Source of the DNA: Siphonodentalium dalli
Lineage: Eukaryota; Mollusca; Scaphopoda; Gadilida; Siphonodentaliidae
DNA: 64,000 nucleotides
Reading direction: 5' to 3'
Assembly: GCA_032622095.1 (NCBI GenBank)
Contig: CP136065.1
Coordinates: 36,490,732-36,554,731, forward strand
Each line of letters starts with the position of its first letter. The stretch's first letter is position 1. The translations under genes were made by a program, and so were the position numbers. Below are positions 53,401-60,317 of the stretch, one piece after another. The notes under the pieces are model-generated. The model made no database searches and was not told the DNA's origin. It saw nothing but the letters and a program-made list of their open reading frames with translations.

Positions 53401-56400
53401 GGGTGGTTTTCTGAAAGGTGCTAAGTTGCTCTCCAGTGATGTAACATATTAACTCTGCTTGGGGGAGTAGGTCAAACTACACCTCGGATATGCATTATTC
53501 AAGCCTTGAAATAGTGTGCCTGTCATTTGCAGAACGTGGTCCCCAGATGGGTGAATATAGTGATGCTACCCCCGCAAAGCGGGCTAGCATCATCAAATTC
53601 ACCCTCTGGGAACCTCATTCTGCTGAGGTGTAAGCAGAATGAGGTCCCCAGAGGGTGAATTTGGTGATTCTAGTCCGCTATGCGAGGTAGCATCACTAAA
53701 TTCACCCTCTGGGGACCTCATTCTGCAAATGACAGACACGCTATTTCAAGGCTTGTCACCCCAAATGGAGGCATTTATTACTAATGTGTATCTCACAAAC
53801 GCGTGATAATTTTGCAGTTCCGTGGGGATCACTCTACCAACATTGAGTATCAAATTGTTCTTCGTCTGCTAACACTCCAATCATTTATGGAGCGGCAAGT
53901 TGACACTTTGGTGGGGTGGTGAAGTAGTGCATCTCAAGATAGGCAAATATTGCCACACCTGGGAGCAACATTGCACCTCGTCTTTTTAAAGTCTTCCATG
54001 GGACTGAGTCTCCCCCTGTAATAATCGTTTATAATTAAAGGTACTCAATTTTATACGATGGTCCCCATATCATCATATTTCAGCAACAATTATTTTTTAA
54101 ATGCCGCTTCACTTATCAGAATTGCACAACAATACTGTTAACCACAGTCAACTATAGTAAGCAAATGTCAGAAACGTGTTATTGATCAACATGTTGTTCA
54201 ACGAAATATGGCCGGATTGTCAAATATATAATACCAAAGCCAATTAGTTTTAGAGTTATCCATCTTCATCCGCAAGACTTTGGTCCGAGACTGTCGGCTT
54301 GACGAATATGTGCCAGGCCGCCAACAAAAAGTACATATCTCGGGAAAATAACAAATTTCGAAAATCGATATCTGATCACTCTGAGCTTTGATGGATTCTC
54401 CCATTCGAATCAAATATTGTTTACCCCTAAGCCAAAGACATGGATAGAACGACACCAGTGTGTGAACTGGTTAACGTTATTGCACGAGTTTGTTGTGACG
54501 CGATGGTAAAACGAGAACCGTAGGTTCGAGTTTTACCTCGCGGCACGACAAACGAGTGCAATAACGTTAACATGTTCACACAACTGTGTTGTTCTATGTT
54601 TTTGCACACTCTGAAGATTGCAGTTTGTAACTTACTAACATTTGGGTCGATATTGTTGTATTTAATTGAACATACGTGTGCTTAATGTAGACTAAACCCC
54701 ATAATTTAGTGAAGACATATTTATGTTAAAGTTGCCGTCGCCAGTGACGTTGTTGACGTAATAGGTTTGTATTGTTCAAGAACAATACACCTTTTTTATT
54801 GAACGTTTCAATTCTGTATTTTGCTGTATTTCGCACAAATAAGCCATTGGGTGTGCAATAAATAGCTATTTAGTGTAAACATATTTTATTCCAATCATAA
54901 TAACATATATACATTTGACAAAGTGTTGACAATAAAACAGAATAGGATAAATGATTGTTGGATTGGAAAAGGGATTAAACAACAAGCCCAAGGGCTTTTG
55001 TTAAGTTTGCTCCCTTTTTTTTCGCGCCCACTCTTCATTAAGTGTAGAGGGGGGTCAGACGGGAAGGCTATTTGGAACGTTAATTCGGAATATGCGTCTT
55101 TAACATTTTAATCCAACATAATTATCCTCGCAACATAGATTCACATTGAACATAGATATTCACAGAGGTTCATATTGAACTTATCTGATTCTGAAATTAC
55201 CCCCTAGTGGACATATAGCCGTTATTCCCTTTCATGGCGCGGGCCACAGTGAAAATGTGGTAACTCGATGTAGGTTCATATAGAGCGTAATTCCTATTCA
55301 AATAATGCCAACATTGGCTTATTTGCGTTTTTGAAATAAATTTAATATCGGCTTATTTTCAGGAGAACAGGGTATTTTGATCAATTGCACAAACGTCTTT
55401 CCGAATCCCCAGTTTGGGGAAACACAATATATTTATGAATAGTCAAATATACATCTATATCCATCGATATTCCGCACTTCTGGCCACTACACGTTTTGAA
55501 TGCGCATATTGTTTATACCGTGGCCTCAGCCAACCTAGGCCATATCAAGGGTCGTCAATCGAACCATGGCTGAACGGCTCATGAAGCCAAACTGCAGACG
55601 CCAGTAACCGAATCAGCATCGGGACCCTACCACATGACGCTAGCGAAGAGTGGTTTTTGGCACTACATGTATAGTGTTATAACACGTGTTCTCATTACTG
55701 TTTCAGCTTTTTACTTCACATTCACCCTCGTCTTGATTGCGGCTTCTTGTTTAATGACCGTCGTCGTCATCAGCTTACATTTCAAGTCCGCAACCAGAGT
55801 ACCCGGGTGGGCAAGAACCTACTTGATTGATATTGTCGGGTCAGTCTTGTTCGTAAAAGTTCCAGTTGTGAACCAGGTATGTTATGTAAAATCAACACTT
55901 GTTTCGATTAACGTTATGCAGGTATAACCGAACCATTTGAAGATATATATTTGTGTTCATAACGCTCGTTCGGTTATAACTCATAGCCTCATAACAAGAG
56001 TTAGTTAATCCCAGTATTTTTCAAACACGTCTACTTACCCAACATAATTCCACAAATTAGATGACCTTTTTCCGATCAACAATTATAGATTGAGAACAAA
56101 CACCTGTCGATCACGCATGACCACGCGCACCTGCGCTTTCTCGAACACAGAATAAGGCAAATGGAAAATAACCTTAATGGAAGTAAGCGACAACCATTTT
56201 GTTTTATATCATTCTCTGAATTGACAGCCTATCATTAAAGGCACGGGCGGTGTTCGTTGCAGAAATATTAATTTTTGTTCAAATCGCCATCAACAGAAGG
56301 AATATTAAAATATATATAGTTTTGTTCATATGCCAAACATAATCAGCGCGTAAATAGTATATTGTCACCAATACCTATGATGTTGTACGTAAACAAGAGC

Positions 56401-58750
56401 CTGCTCGTGTTACAGAAGTTTTGCTTCTGTTTACATAACACAGCGCAATTATATTGGTTAATCACACACAAATGGTATAAACGCTCTTTACTATTTCCAT
56501 ATCAGGAAAACAGTAACAAATAACGCTCTTTATGTTTAACATATCCGCATCTAAACAAAGGCCATGTTCTGTAACATGTTTTGCTTTTGTTTACATAACA
56601 AAGGAAAAACAGTTGACAATAACATACTGTTTATGCCATATTTCTGATTGGTATAAGAAGAAAGTCTGTCTATAATTTACTATTATTTCTGTTTATGGCG
56701 GTTTTTGACGGAGGTGAATATTTTAACAGCATACCCATCGCCAACGCCGCCCGTATCTTTAAATACTTAAAATCTCACAATTATTCAAAAAGGCGCATCC
56801 TTACATACTTGTTGTTATTAGAAAATCAATACCTTTTCTTTTAACTATTATGGATTGAGCGAACTTAAACTTTGTATTCCATTTTCTCCTGTTGCAAATA
56901 GCAAACATGACAGGAAAAGGCTTCCTTTAAATCAACCATATAGCCTTAAACACAAAATCACTAAACGGTTTTTAGATCAAATAATAATGTTGCCAGTTCC
57001 GTGTTTCCTATTCTGAGAACATCCACGTTGTAGTCTATACACATAATATATAATCCGGCAGAAGTTGCGTGGCAGTATTATTGTGGTACCAAGTTTTGGC
57101 TATCCAAAAATCAGTCGGCTCAAAGTCAGCATCTAATTCTGAAATTGCGCTAGGATATACAATTAGAACTGGCCGTTGTCCTGTTTATTGGTGGTGGAGC
57201 AAGGCGGCCTAATTTCAATGTATGAAATTTACATGTCAGTATAATGCATCGACGATGAGATCGCAAGATCGTTAGTCTTCTGGACATATGTGTATGTTTT
57301 GGCCACAACCGACTTATGAAATATCATTCAAATCATTTTGGAAACTAATATTTTTTTCAGATTTGTTTTCGTGATATGGCAGAGTGTCTAAAACGCTATC
57401 AAACTAGCAAAACATAAAAATTGAGATTTTATAAAACATAATATAGTTCAGAATGTATCACCCTGGTTAAAAGTGGCTCTGCTAATTTGCTATGATACTG
57501 GTGGGTCCTGTTGACCTGCTATGATGCTGGTGGGGCAAAGCGATTCTGTTAAGAAAACTTACCGCTCTGTTTTCGAGAGGTGTCATTTATGCGGTGTAAT
57601 AATGATCTGCACAACTCGAAGAAAAGCCAATATGTGTAGAACATATTCAAAAGAATGTACAGTGTGAGCTGTGACATAATTTAACCCTTTACCCAGCAAA
57701 CCGGCCAAAAACGGCCAATTAAAGCTGCAACAGCCTAAATTATCTTGGGTCTGTCTCAATAAAACCATACAAATATGGATATCATTGGAACCGGCTCATT
57801 GACCACATTGTGATGGTTACAGTTATGCCCTGTGCCAATGCATTCTATTATATATGCGAGTCGACCATAGGTCGCCTCGCATATATAAGAGAATGCATTG
57901 GCCTAAAAAAAATCTTTTTACCATTTTTTCTTACATTCTTTAACAATTTTATAATTTTTAATGTGTTAAGCCAATGCATTCTCTTATATGTGCGAGGCGA
58001 CCTATGGTCGACTCGCATATATAAGAGAATGCATTGGCACAGGGCCGTTCTGTTGGGTAAAGGGTTAAGGTGGCTGTGTTGGTTGCTACAAACCGGTCAT
58101 AATTGAGATAGTCATTATTTCCTTTTGCAGACACCAGCGCCACAATTATTGAAAGTAATTAAAATTATATATATTCTGGAATGTTTCAGAGCGTGGGTTT
58201 TGCTCAAACACCGCACAAATTGCAACCTTAGAAAATATAATGGCTCCTTTTCTTAACAGCATCGCTTCGTCCTTCATCAGCATCATAGCAATAATGCAGG
58301 ACCAGTTTACCAGGTTGTGTATATACGTCGCGGGCTCAGTATGGTGTTTTCGTTTCGACAAATGTGTATTGGCAATTTAAGACGACATTTAACTACTGAG
58401 GAAAGTTTACACATAAACGTCGACAGAAGACACAGTGTAGCATTACTGTTACAATTCGCTGTTGATTGTAGGGTAACGACATTACAATTGAAAAGAGATC
58501 AGCCTCTAGAGGAAGGATAGCACCGGAAGACAATTTAGTAAGTGTATCAGATCTGAAGACTGCCGGACAACCCACGGAGACCATCGGACCATCTAAGGAA
58601 CTTCCACGAAAACTGGCGGAAGAAGCCGATTATGGCGTTGAATGGAGAACATTAGCGACCATTGTTGACCGGATTTGCTTCGTGGTGTTTTCCTTATTTC
58701 AGATAATAACGATCACATGTTTTTTTCTGAAAAAACTTCTGGAACTCTGA
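26375..58750 (+). CDS. Receptor gene 2: nicotinic acetylcholine receptor-like alpha-type subunit, seven exons
   Basis: Joined exons: 26375-26447 (tentative), 29092-29234, 32621-32665, 36648-36754, 39831-40381, 55707-55876, 58472-58750, about 455 residues. All boundaries have AG/GT and phases agree (1, 0, 0, 2, 1, 0). Domains: signal peptide about 1-24; extracellular domain to about 243; cys-loop C158-C172 with FPFD; vicinal C225-C226, marking an alpha-type subunit; M1 about 245-267; M2 about 273-294 with GEK at its inner end and Leu at 9' (cation-type); M3 about 308-332; short loop; M4 at the C-terminus. Aromatic-box residues Y121, W179 and Y223 are present, and W84 is on the complementary face. 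The loop C Tyr next to the Cys pair is Phe (F230). This is known of the family: such pentameric channels sit in the plasma membrane and gate on acetylcholine. The ligand of this divergent member is unproven. Confidence 0.88.
26459..26669. mobile_element. Decayed copy of the palindromic TTAA MITE
   Basis: TTAA occurs at 26459-26462 and 26666-26669. Inside are two diverged palindromes with the family's signature halves: tatatgcgagtctcccac...cctcgcacatataag near 26527 and the arm at about 26610-26658 (tatgggagactcgcatata, then tgcattggcgc). It is much more mutated than the copies at 28415 and 57685. It sits 12 bp after the proposed exon 1 donor. Confidence 0.55.
26680..26820 (+). pseudogene. Receptor exon-2-like relic
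   Basis: The open frame encodes AKELVGKYADMF, then YSDKFIP, then GLSIRLSVHY before a TAA at 26818. Without gaps, the Y-S-(x4)-P spacing and the alternating hydrophobic strand (G-L-S-I-R-L-S) line up with the start of an nAChR extracellular domain, as encoded by the genuine exon 2 at 29092. The stop falls just where the exon should end, and no good acceptor precedes it; the MITE relic directly upstream may have removed one. It is read as a leftover from an older receptor copy. It could also be chance similarity. Confidence 0.35.
27078..27874. mobile_element. hAT-like non-autonomous transposon, ~0.8 kb
   Basis: The left end TAGGGTCCTGCGAAT at 27078 is inverted-complementary to the right end ATTCGCAGGCCACTA (to 27874). 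Subterminal regions on both sides are rich in GATTCGAATCG/GATATCG motifs. Flanking 8-bp sequences ctatatgc (27070-27077) and ttgtatgc (27875-27882) match at 6 of 8 positions, as expected of an aged hAT target duplication. No transposase is present. Confidence 0.6.
28143..28222. repeat. 80-bp direct repeat, left copy (partner at 29504-29583)
   Basis: Starts CAGGTACATTTTGTTACTTT and ends gatcggggcgtaa. It differs from 29504-29583 at about one position. The two copies bracket exon 2 of gene 2. Confidence 0.9.
28415..28861. mobile_element. Palindromic piggyBac-like MITE
   Basis: TTAA lies at 28411-28414 and 28862-28865. The termini are CCATTTACCCAACAGAACGG and, inverted, CCCTTTACCCAACAAAACGG. 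Each end carries a near-perfect palindrome of about 60 bp with tatatgcgag...ctcgcatata halves and AATGCATT at its base. TTAA duplication and 5'-CC(C) ends are the known signature of the piggyBac superfamily. No coding content. Confidence 0.8.
29092..29234 (+). CDS. Gene 2 exon 2 (start of ligand-binding domain)
   Basis: The donor gtaagtg is at 29235 and the frame ends in phase 0. The peptide includes RRALLDHLMVNYDRNLKP, the N-terminal helix and 'YxRNLxP' motif of nAChR subunits, followed by the beta-1 strand NITMDVGIRQIITL. The start is uncertain between the acceptor at 29091 (gtgcag, phase 1, fits exon 1) and the one at 29105 (acccacag, phase 0). I chose 29092 because its phase matches the only candidate exon 1. 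The frame is uninterrupted. Confidence 0.85.
29504..29583. repeat. 80-bp direct repeat, right copy (partner at 28143-28222)
   Basis: About one mismatch to the left copy. It follows an A-rich, C/A-only low-complexity run (about 29400-29500) that produces an artefactual minus-strand frame. Confidence 0.9.
30336..31240 (+). mobile_element. ACTAG-family repeat element, about 0.9 kb
   Basis: Starts ACTAGAAGGTGACCCGACTT after a TATATA run and ends near 31240 after AAGTTTCATCGAAATCGGCT, an (ACAA)n-like run and another TATATA run. Internal GACCTTGAATTGT / AAGGTCAAGGTCA segments are repeated twice on the left (30366 and 30498). The layout matches the copies at 48247, 49569 and 50382. Classification is open; a helitron-like or LINE-tail-derived repeat are both possible. 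No protein is encoded. Confidence 0.6.
32621..32665 (+). CDS. Gene 2 exon 3 (45 bp, loop D)
   Basis: Exactly 45 bp, between acceptor tgtttccag and donor gtaagatg. Encodes DEPSQQLKQNVWMRM in phase 0 at both ends. Exon 3 of classical nAChR genes is also 45 bp and carries the same DE...NVW pattern. The Trp is the complementary-face (loop D) residue. Confidence 0.92.
32951..34260 (+). pseudogene. Decayed, split and partly duplicated copies of receptor exon 4
   Basis: At 32951-32980, after attcttttag, the sequence tactggaacgactgccacct copies the first 20 bases of exon 4 with one change, then hits a stop. The matching 3' half appears at about 33497-33570 (ggagtgtatttgcc...ccttcttctggcctgtgg) and again at about 34171-34240 (gagttcatttgcc...ccttcgtctgagctgtgg). 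The second half arises because a unit of about 0.6 kb (33010-33605) was tandemly duplicated to 33606-34260. All copies have frame damage and no donor, so they cannot replace the real exon at 36648. Confidence 0.8.
34505..35122 (+). other. Unexplained 205-codon open frame in intron 3
   Basis: An uninterrupted + strand frame in a stretch richer in G+C than its surroundings (about 34500-35030). A second frame is also open for 71 codons. No splice context, domain or nAChR motif is recognised. The length is unusual for this base composition. It could be a decayed foreign insert, a single-exon gene or a chance frame. Confidence 0.3.
35378..35393. repeat. Homopolymer run G16
   Basis: Sixteen consecutive G, followed by T and more G. 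Its length may be unreliable in the assembly. Confidence 0.95.
36648..36754 (+). CDS. Gene 2 exon 4 (loop A region)
   Basis: 107 bp between acceptor gtttttgtag and donor gtgaga; starts phase 0 and ends phase 2. Encodes YWNDCRLKWN, then LPSSELWVPDITLYD. This matches the W-x-D-x-x-L-x-W and W-x-P-D-I-x-L-Y motifs of nAChR exon 4 (110 bp in vertebrates). The Tyr of ITLYD is the loop A aromatic residue. Confidence 0.93.
37470..38075. repeat. Tandem repeat, ~130-150-bp units with GGCGGCCAT cores
   Basis: About four diverged units, each with GGGCCACCATACA, TTTGTTTGACCTAAATCG, TATTTGAATCCCTCT and GGCGGCCATTTTGGATCG in order. Long frames on the minus strand here are repeat artefacts. It lies in intron 4 of gene 2. 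Confidence 0.75.
39327..39640 (+). mobile_element. Full-length tRNA-derived SINE with 13-bp target duplication
   Basis: Flanked by CAAAATTTGTCTC at 39314-39326 and 39641-39653, a perfect 13-bp duplication. The 5' part is tRNA-like: A box TGGCTCAATCGG at 39338-39349 and B box GGTTCAAATCC at 39398-39408. The 3' part contains ggatttcctccac and ggccttagtggctaaagcga, ending in (AATC)n. The tail is reminiscent of the conserved central/3' domains (Nin-DC-like) of metazoan SINEs, but I have not aligned it. It sits about 190 bp upstream of exon 5. Confidence 0.85.
39831..40381 (+). CDS. Gene 2 exon 5 (cys-loop, loops B and C, M1, M2)
   Basis: 551 bp, acceptor tatgtttcag, donor gtaagt; phase 2 in, phase 1 out. 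Contains the cys-loop CKLDVQYFPFDTQIC, loop B GSWVYNG, loop C YPCCPDPFVDVTY, M1 (QFVMTLIIPCILISAMTLLG) and M2 (EKISLQVTVILSLTVFL). The M1-M2 link has GEK with the -1' Glu of cation channels and no inserted Pro. The YxCC pair identifies an alpha-type, agonist-binding subunit. One large exon for this whole region means introns found here in other nAChR genes are absent. Confidence 0.95.
40389..43587. mobile_element. 3.2-kb CACTG-ended DNA transposon, non-autonomous
   Basis: The left end CACTGAAAAAACA at 40389 and right end TGTTTTTTCAGTG at 43587 are inverted repeats, flanked by TA on both sides (40387-40388, 43588-43589). Subterminal regions hold many TGTTTA/AAACAC repeats in both orientations. 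The 2-bp duplication and CACTG ends resemble CACTA-type (EnSpm) or other TA-targeting elements. The interior has no recognised transposase but contains a LINE fragment (41619-42338). A 136-codon minus-strand frame at 42751-43161 is unassigned. Confidence 0.75.
41619..42338 (+). pseudogene. 5'-truncated LINE reverse-transcriptase C-terminus
   Basis: One + frame reads WGFENTRDIEAVHLKLC, NYMVYRELGRWPLRVEIDK, then a TGA at 41769-41771, then FWSRLMTKKG and onward to TAA at 42336. The 3' part has the C-x2-C...H-x4-C zinc-knuckle-like pattern (SCQLCG...EYHFVIFCPK) and the IRTSNHRL motif seen at the end of many LINE polymerases. It has one in-frame stop, no catalytic domain, and lies inside the CACTG element. 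Confidence 0.75.
43590..45300 (+). other. Intron 5 of gene 2, nothing further recognised
   Basis: Resumes unique intron sequence after the CACTG element. Short frames only, no repeat family recognised, no splice-supported exon. Confidence 0.6.
45836..45975. repeat. 45-bp minisatellite, about 3 units
   Basis: The same unit as at 1050-1466, reduced to about three copies at the orthologous position of copy 2. Confidence 0.9.
47695..48096 (+). repeat. 0.4-kb repeat in order A-B (circularly permuted relative to 53077)
   Basis: Part A (47695-47815, ccactctagggataaatg...) is followed directly by part B (47812-48096, ctgagatataa...aaaattaaaa). At 53077-53486 the same parts appear as B-A. Confidence 0.85.
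48247..48780 (+). mobile_element. ACTAG-family element with 122-bp internal tandem repeats (copy I)
   Basis: Starts ACTAGCAGGTTAGCCCGCC after TATAAC. Contains about 2.5 units of a G+C-rich 121-122-bp repeat beginning AGCTCCACCCGTTTCCGAGA, at 48357, 48479 and 48601. Ends with caagtttcgtcccgatcggt. All long frames through it come from the repeat. Confidence 0.75.
49569..50230 (+). mobile_element. ACTAG-family element (copy II)
   Basis: The same start and internal 121-122-bp units (49683, 49769, 49891, 50012; the first shortened), then caagtttcgtcccgatcggt and an ACACAC/TATA-rich tail. It begins directly after the tail (tctcaaaatatatagtaag) of a preceding related fragment. Confidence 0.8.
50382..51260 (+). 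mobile_element. ACTAG-family element (copy III)
   Basis: Starts ACTAGCAGGTTAGCCCGCCA; about 2.3 internal units (50476, 50596, 50717). The 3' part (51120-51260) repeats the tail seen at 49440-49568: tttgatctcaatctgtacac, ttttggattctatgaagtac, then ACAC/TATA. The interior at 50880-51000 has two copies of an atccgtatttcggacgcatg-like segment. Confidence 0.7.
51271..52001 (+). repeat. Two-copy tandem repeat, 367-bp period
   Basis: The segment starting tattatacaaaaagaa at 51271 recurs at 51638 and is nearly identical through caatgcgtgtgctctgtata. The high identity indicates a recent tandem duplication. Confidence 0.92.
53077..53486 (+). repeat. 0.4-kb repeat in order B-A (circularly permuted relative to 47695)
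   Basis: B occupies 53077-53363 and A follows at 53364-53486, the reverse order of 47695-48096, same strand and high identity. Confidence 0.85.
53500..53755. mobile_element. 256-bp foldback element with four alternating inverted modules
   Basis: The terminal inverted repeats are CAAGCCTTGAAATAG and CTATTTCAAGGCTTG. Inside, the module gaggtccccagagggtgaat (and its complement) occurs four times in alternating orientation, with gatgctac...gtagcatc at the hinges. A single strand could fold into nested hairpins. No coding content. Target duplication not clear. Confidence 0.8.
55707..55876 (+). CDS. Gene 2 exon 6 (M3)
   Basis: 170 bp, acceptor attactgtttcag, donor gtatgt; phase 1 in, phase 0 out, completing the split Ala codon from exon 5 to give PLLAFYFTFTL. 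Encodes M3 and the post-M3 WARTYL motif. Same size and phase as the gene 1 exon. Confidence 0.93.
56239..56758. mobile_element. 520-bp TTAA-targeting MITE
   Basis: TTAA at 56235-56238 and 56759-56762. The termini AGGCACGGGCGGTGTT and (inverted) AGATACGGGCGGCGTT match at most positions. The paralogous intron has a single TTAA at 15393-15396. Internal stretches with 'ttttgcttctgtttacataa' recur. A related copy interrupts the LINE at 61601. TTAA plus 5'-AG ends suits Kolobok-type elements better than piggyBac; this is inference. Confidence 0.85.
57685..58064. mobile_element. 380-bp palindromic piggyBac-like MITE
   Basis: TTAA at 57681-57684 and 58065-58068; ends CCCTTTACCC and GGGTAAAGGG. Two near-perfect palindromes (about 57838-57902 and 57965-58038) share aatgcattctcttatata / tgcgag / gaccatmggtcg-type centres with the copy at 28415. 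The gene 1 intron preserves the empty TTAA at 16545-16548. Confidence 0.92.
58472..58750 (+). CDS. Gene 2 exon 7 (M3-M4 loop, M4, stop)
   Basis: Acceptor gttgattgtag; 92 residues and TGA at 58748-58750; phase 0. Contains the ADYGVEWRTLATIVDRIC stretch and M4 ending FFLKKLLEL. The same length as the gene 1 exon. The short intracellular loop (about 55 residues between the M3 exon and the MA-like helix) is small for an nAChR. Confidence 0.93.
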   Translation, partial: GNDITIEKRSASRGRIAPEDNLVSVSDLKTAGQPTETIGPSKELPRKLAEEADYGVEWRTLATIVDRICFVVFSLFQIITITCFFLKKLLEL

Positions 58751-60317
58751 GAATATAACGATTTCCCCTGGAGCCCGGGAAACAAAAACGAGACTCAAAT
58801 GGATATATAACTGTTGCTATAACGGAAGTCATATATATAAAAGAGTAATACGGTCGAATATATTGTCGCGTCTGAATTACATACTATTTACATGTATAAT
58901 ATCATTATTGCGGATAAAAAACAGTTACTCACATTCTCGAGAAAACAATGCACAAACTTTCGTAACAACATGTGCATTATCGCACACTCGATCATTCACG
59001 AACATAACCCATACTAATTCGATATGTATTATTGTAACACAAATTGAGCTTAGTATACATGTACTGCCATGGTGTAACCAAGGACGTATATTGTTATTTT
59101 ATTGGGTCCGTTTTCCGTTTGGTTGAAAATACTGAGAAACTATTGGTAGTAGGATCGCGACATATCTAGGAATTGTATATACATTGTATCTAATGGCTAC
59201 TGAAAATCGTTGTTTACAAATCGGATGTAATTCACAATATACAATCCCGGGGAGAAGCAGATCACGATATTGCAAACAATATGAACATCTTTTGGGAAAT
59301 AACGGAGTTGCGGACCTTCACAGTACGCATTGTGGGTCGGGGTTGGCATTTATTTGTATCGTGTCACTTAATTTTGAGACAAGGTTCGGGTCACACACAA
59401 AGGCTAAAATACATTTCAATAATACAGATTTACTGGAGAAATGGAGGCAATGACATCTGTATGAGTGTTCATAGCTTCGAATGAGCTGGATTCAGTGAAC
59501 GTGAACAAATTATCATTTCTTATCGAAATGCCATGTATCAATCAGAATGGCACATTGAAATGTCCTTAAACACAGATCAAGCTTGAAATCCGGTCCCATT
59601 GTCACGTTTTTGGTAGGTGCTTCGTGTCATATCGAATTGGGCGCATCGAAATGAATCTCTGAACAAATTCGTCGTATTGGGCATTCGTCAAATCCCCTAA
59701 ACTTCAGCTCGATATTTTGAACAATGAAGGAGAAATCGATCGACGAAGTTTACTATAGTACATACCCATATCGTGCTTCTCCATGTGTGTGCATTCTGAC
59801 CAGGTACAGGGCATAATTCATTGAATATGACTTGACTATGATTATTTATTCATAACTCATATGATATATACAATTATAAATACAGTGTAATAGTATAACA
59901 TTCAATGAGCTATCGGGGACAACATAATCAAGAAGGTTGTCTACCTGCCGTCCCCGTTGAAAAGTAATATAACTATACATGTAATAATAATTTTAATTTA
60001 TCTAGGTTTTGTCTTGTTAACTTTAAACATTGGTATATAAATGTCTGTTTTTTAATAAATAATAGTATAATTCGTTTGGCGTTCACCGTTCATCGCTCAG
60101 TTAGTGATATGGTATGTAAAGTACAAGCATGTGGAATATGGATATGTGGATGAGGCCAGCGGAGAACCATGATAATTGTTTAACCATTGGGTCGGACAAG
60201 GCATTCGAATAAGGCATTCGAATGATACATGCATAGGGTGATGATGCACACGTATTATCTATCATTCTCTCGTGTTATACAATGTCAGTTATCGCTATAC
60301 GAATACTATACTACTTA

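Larger units (their letters stand above)
47474..55388. other. 7.9-kb repeat-filled block private to copy 2
   Basis: In copy 1 the flanking sequences gtgacagttttc and acaaacgtctttcc are adjacent (about 2988). Here they are separated by 7.9 kb. The block contains the permuted 0.4-kb unit, three ACTAG elements, a 367-bp tandem repeat and the foldback at 53500, listed separately. The rest (for example 52020-53070 and 53760-55388) shows no recognisable gene. No clean terminal repeat for the whole block was found, so it may be several insertions or a deletion in copy 1. Confidence 0.7.
45300..59821 (+). repeat. Segmental duplication, copy 2 (3' part of receptor gene 2)
   Basis: Matches copy 1 (1-17.92 kb) in order and orientation, with private insertions at 47474-55388, 56239-56758 and 57685-58064, and lacking elements A and B. 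Copy 2 breaks off at about 59821, exactly where the LINE 3' end begins. The rest of the duplication is therefore expected beyond the LINE. Confidence 0.9.
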
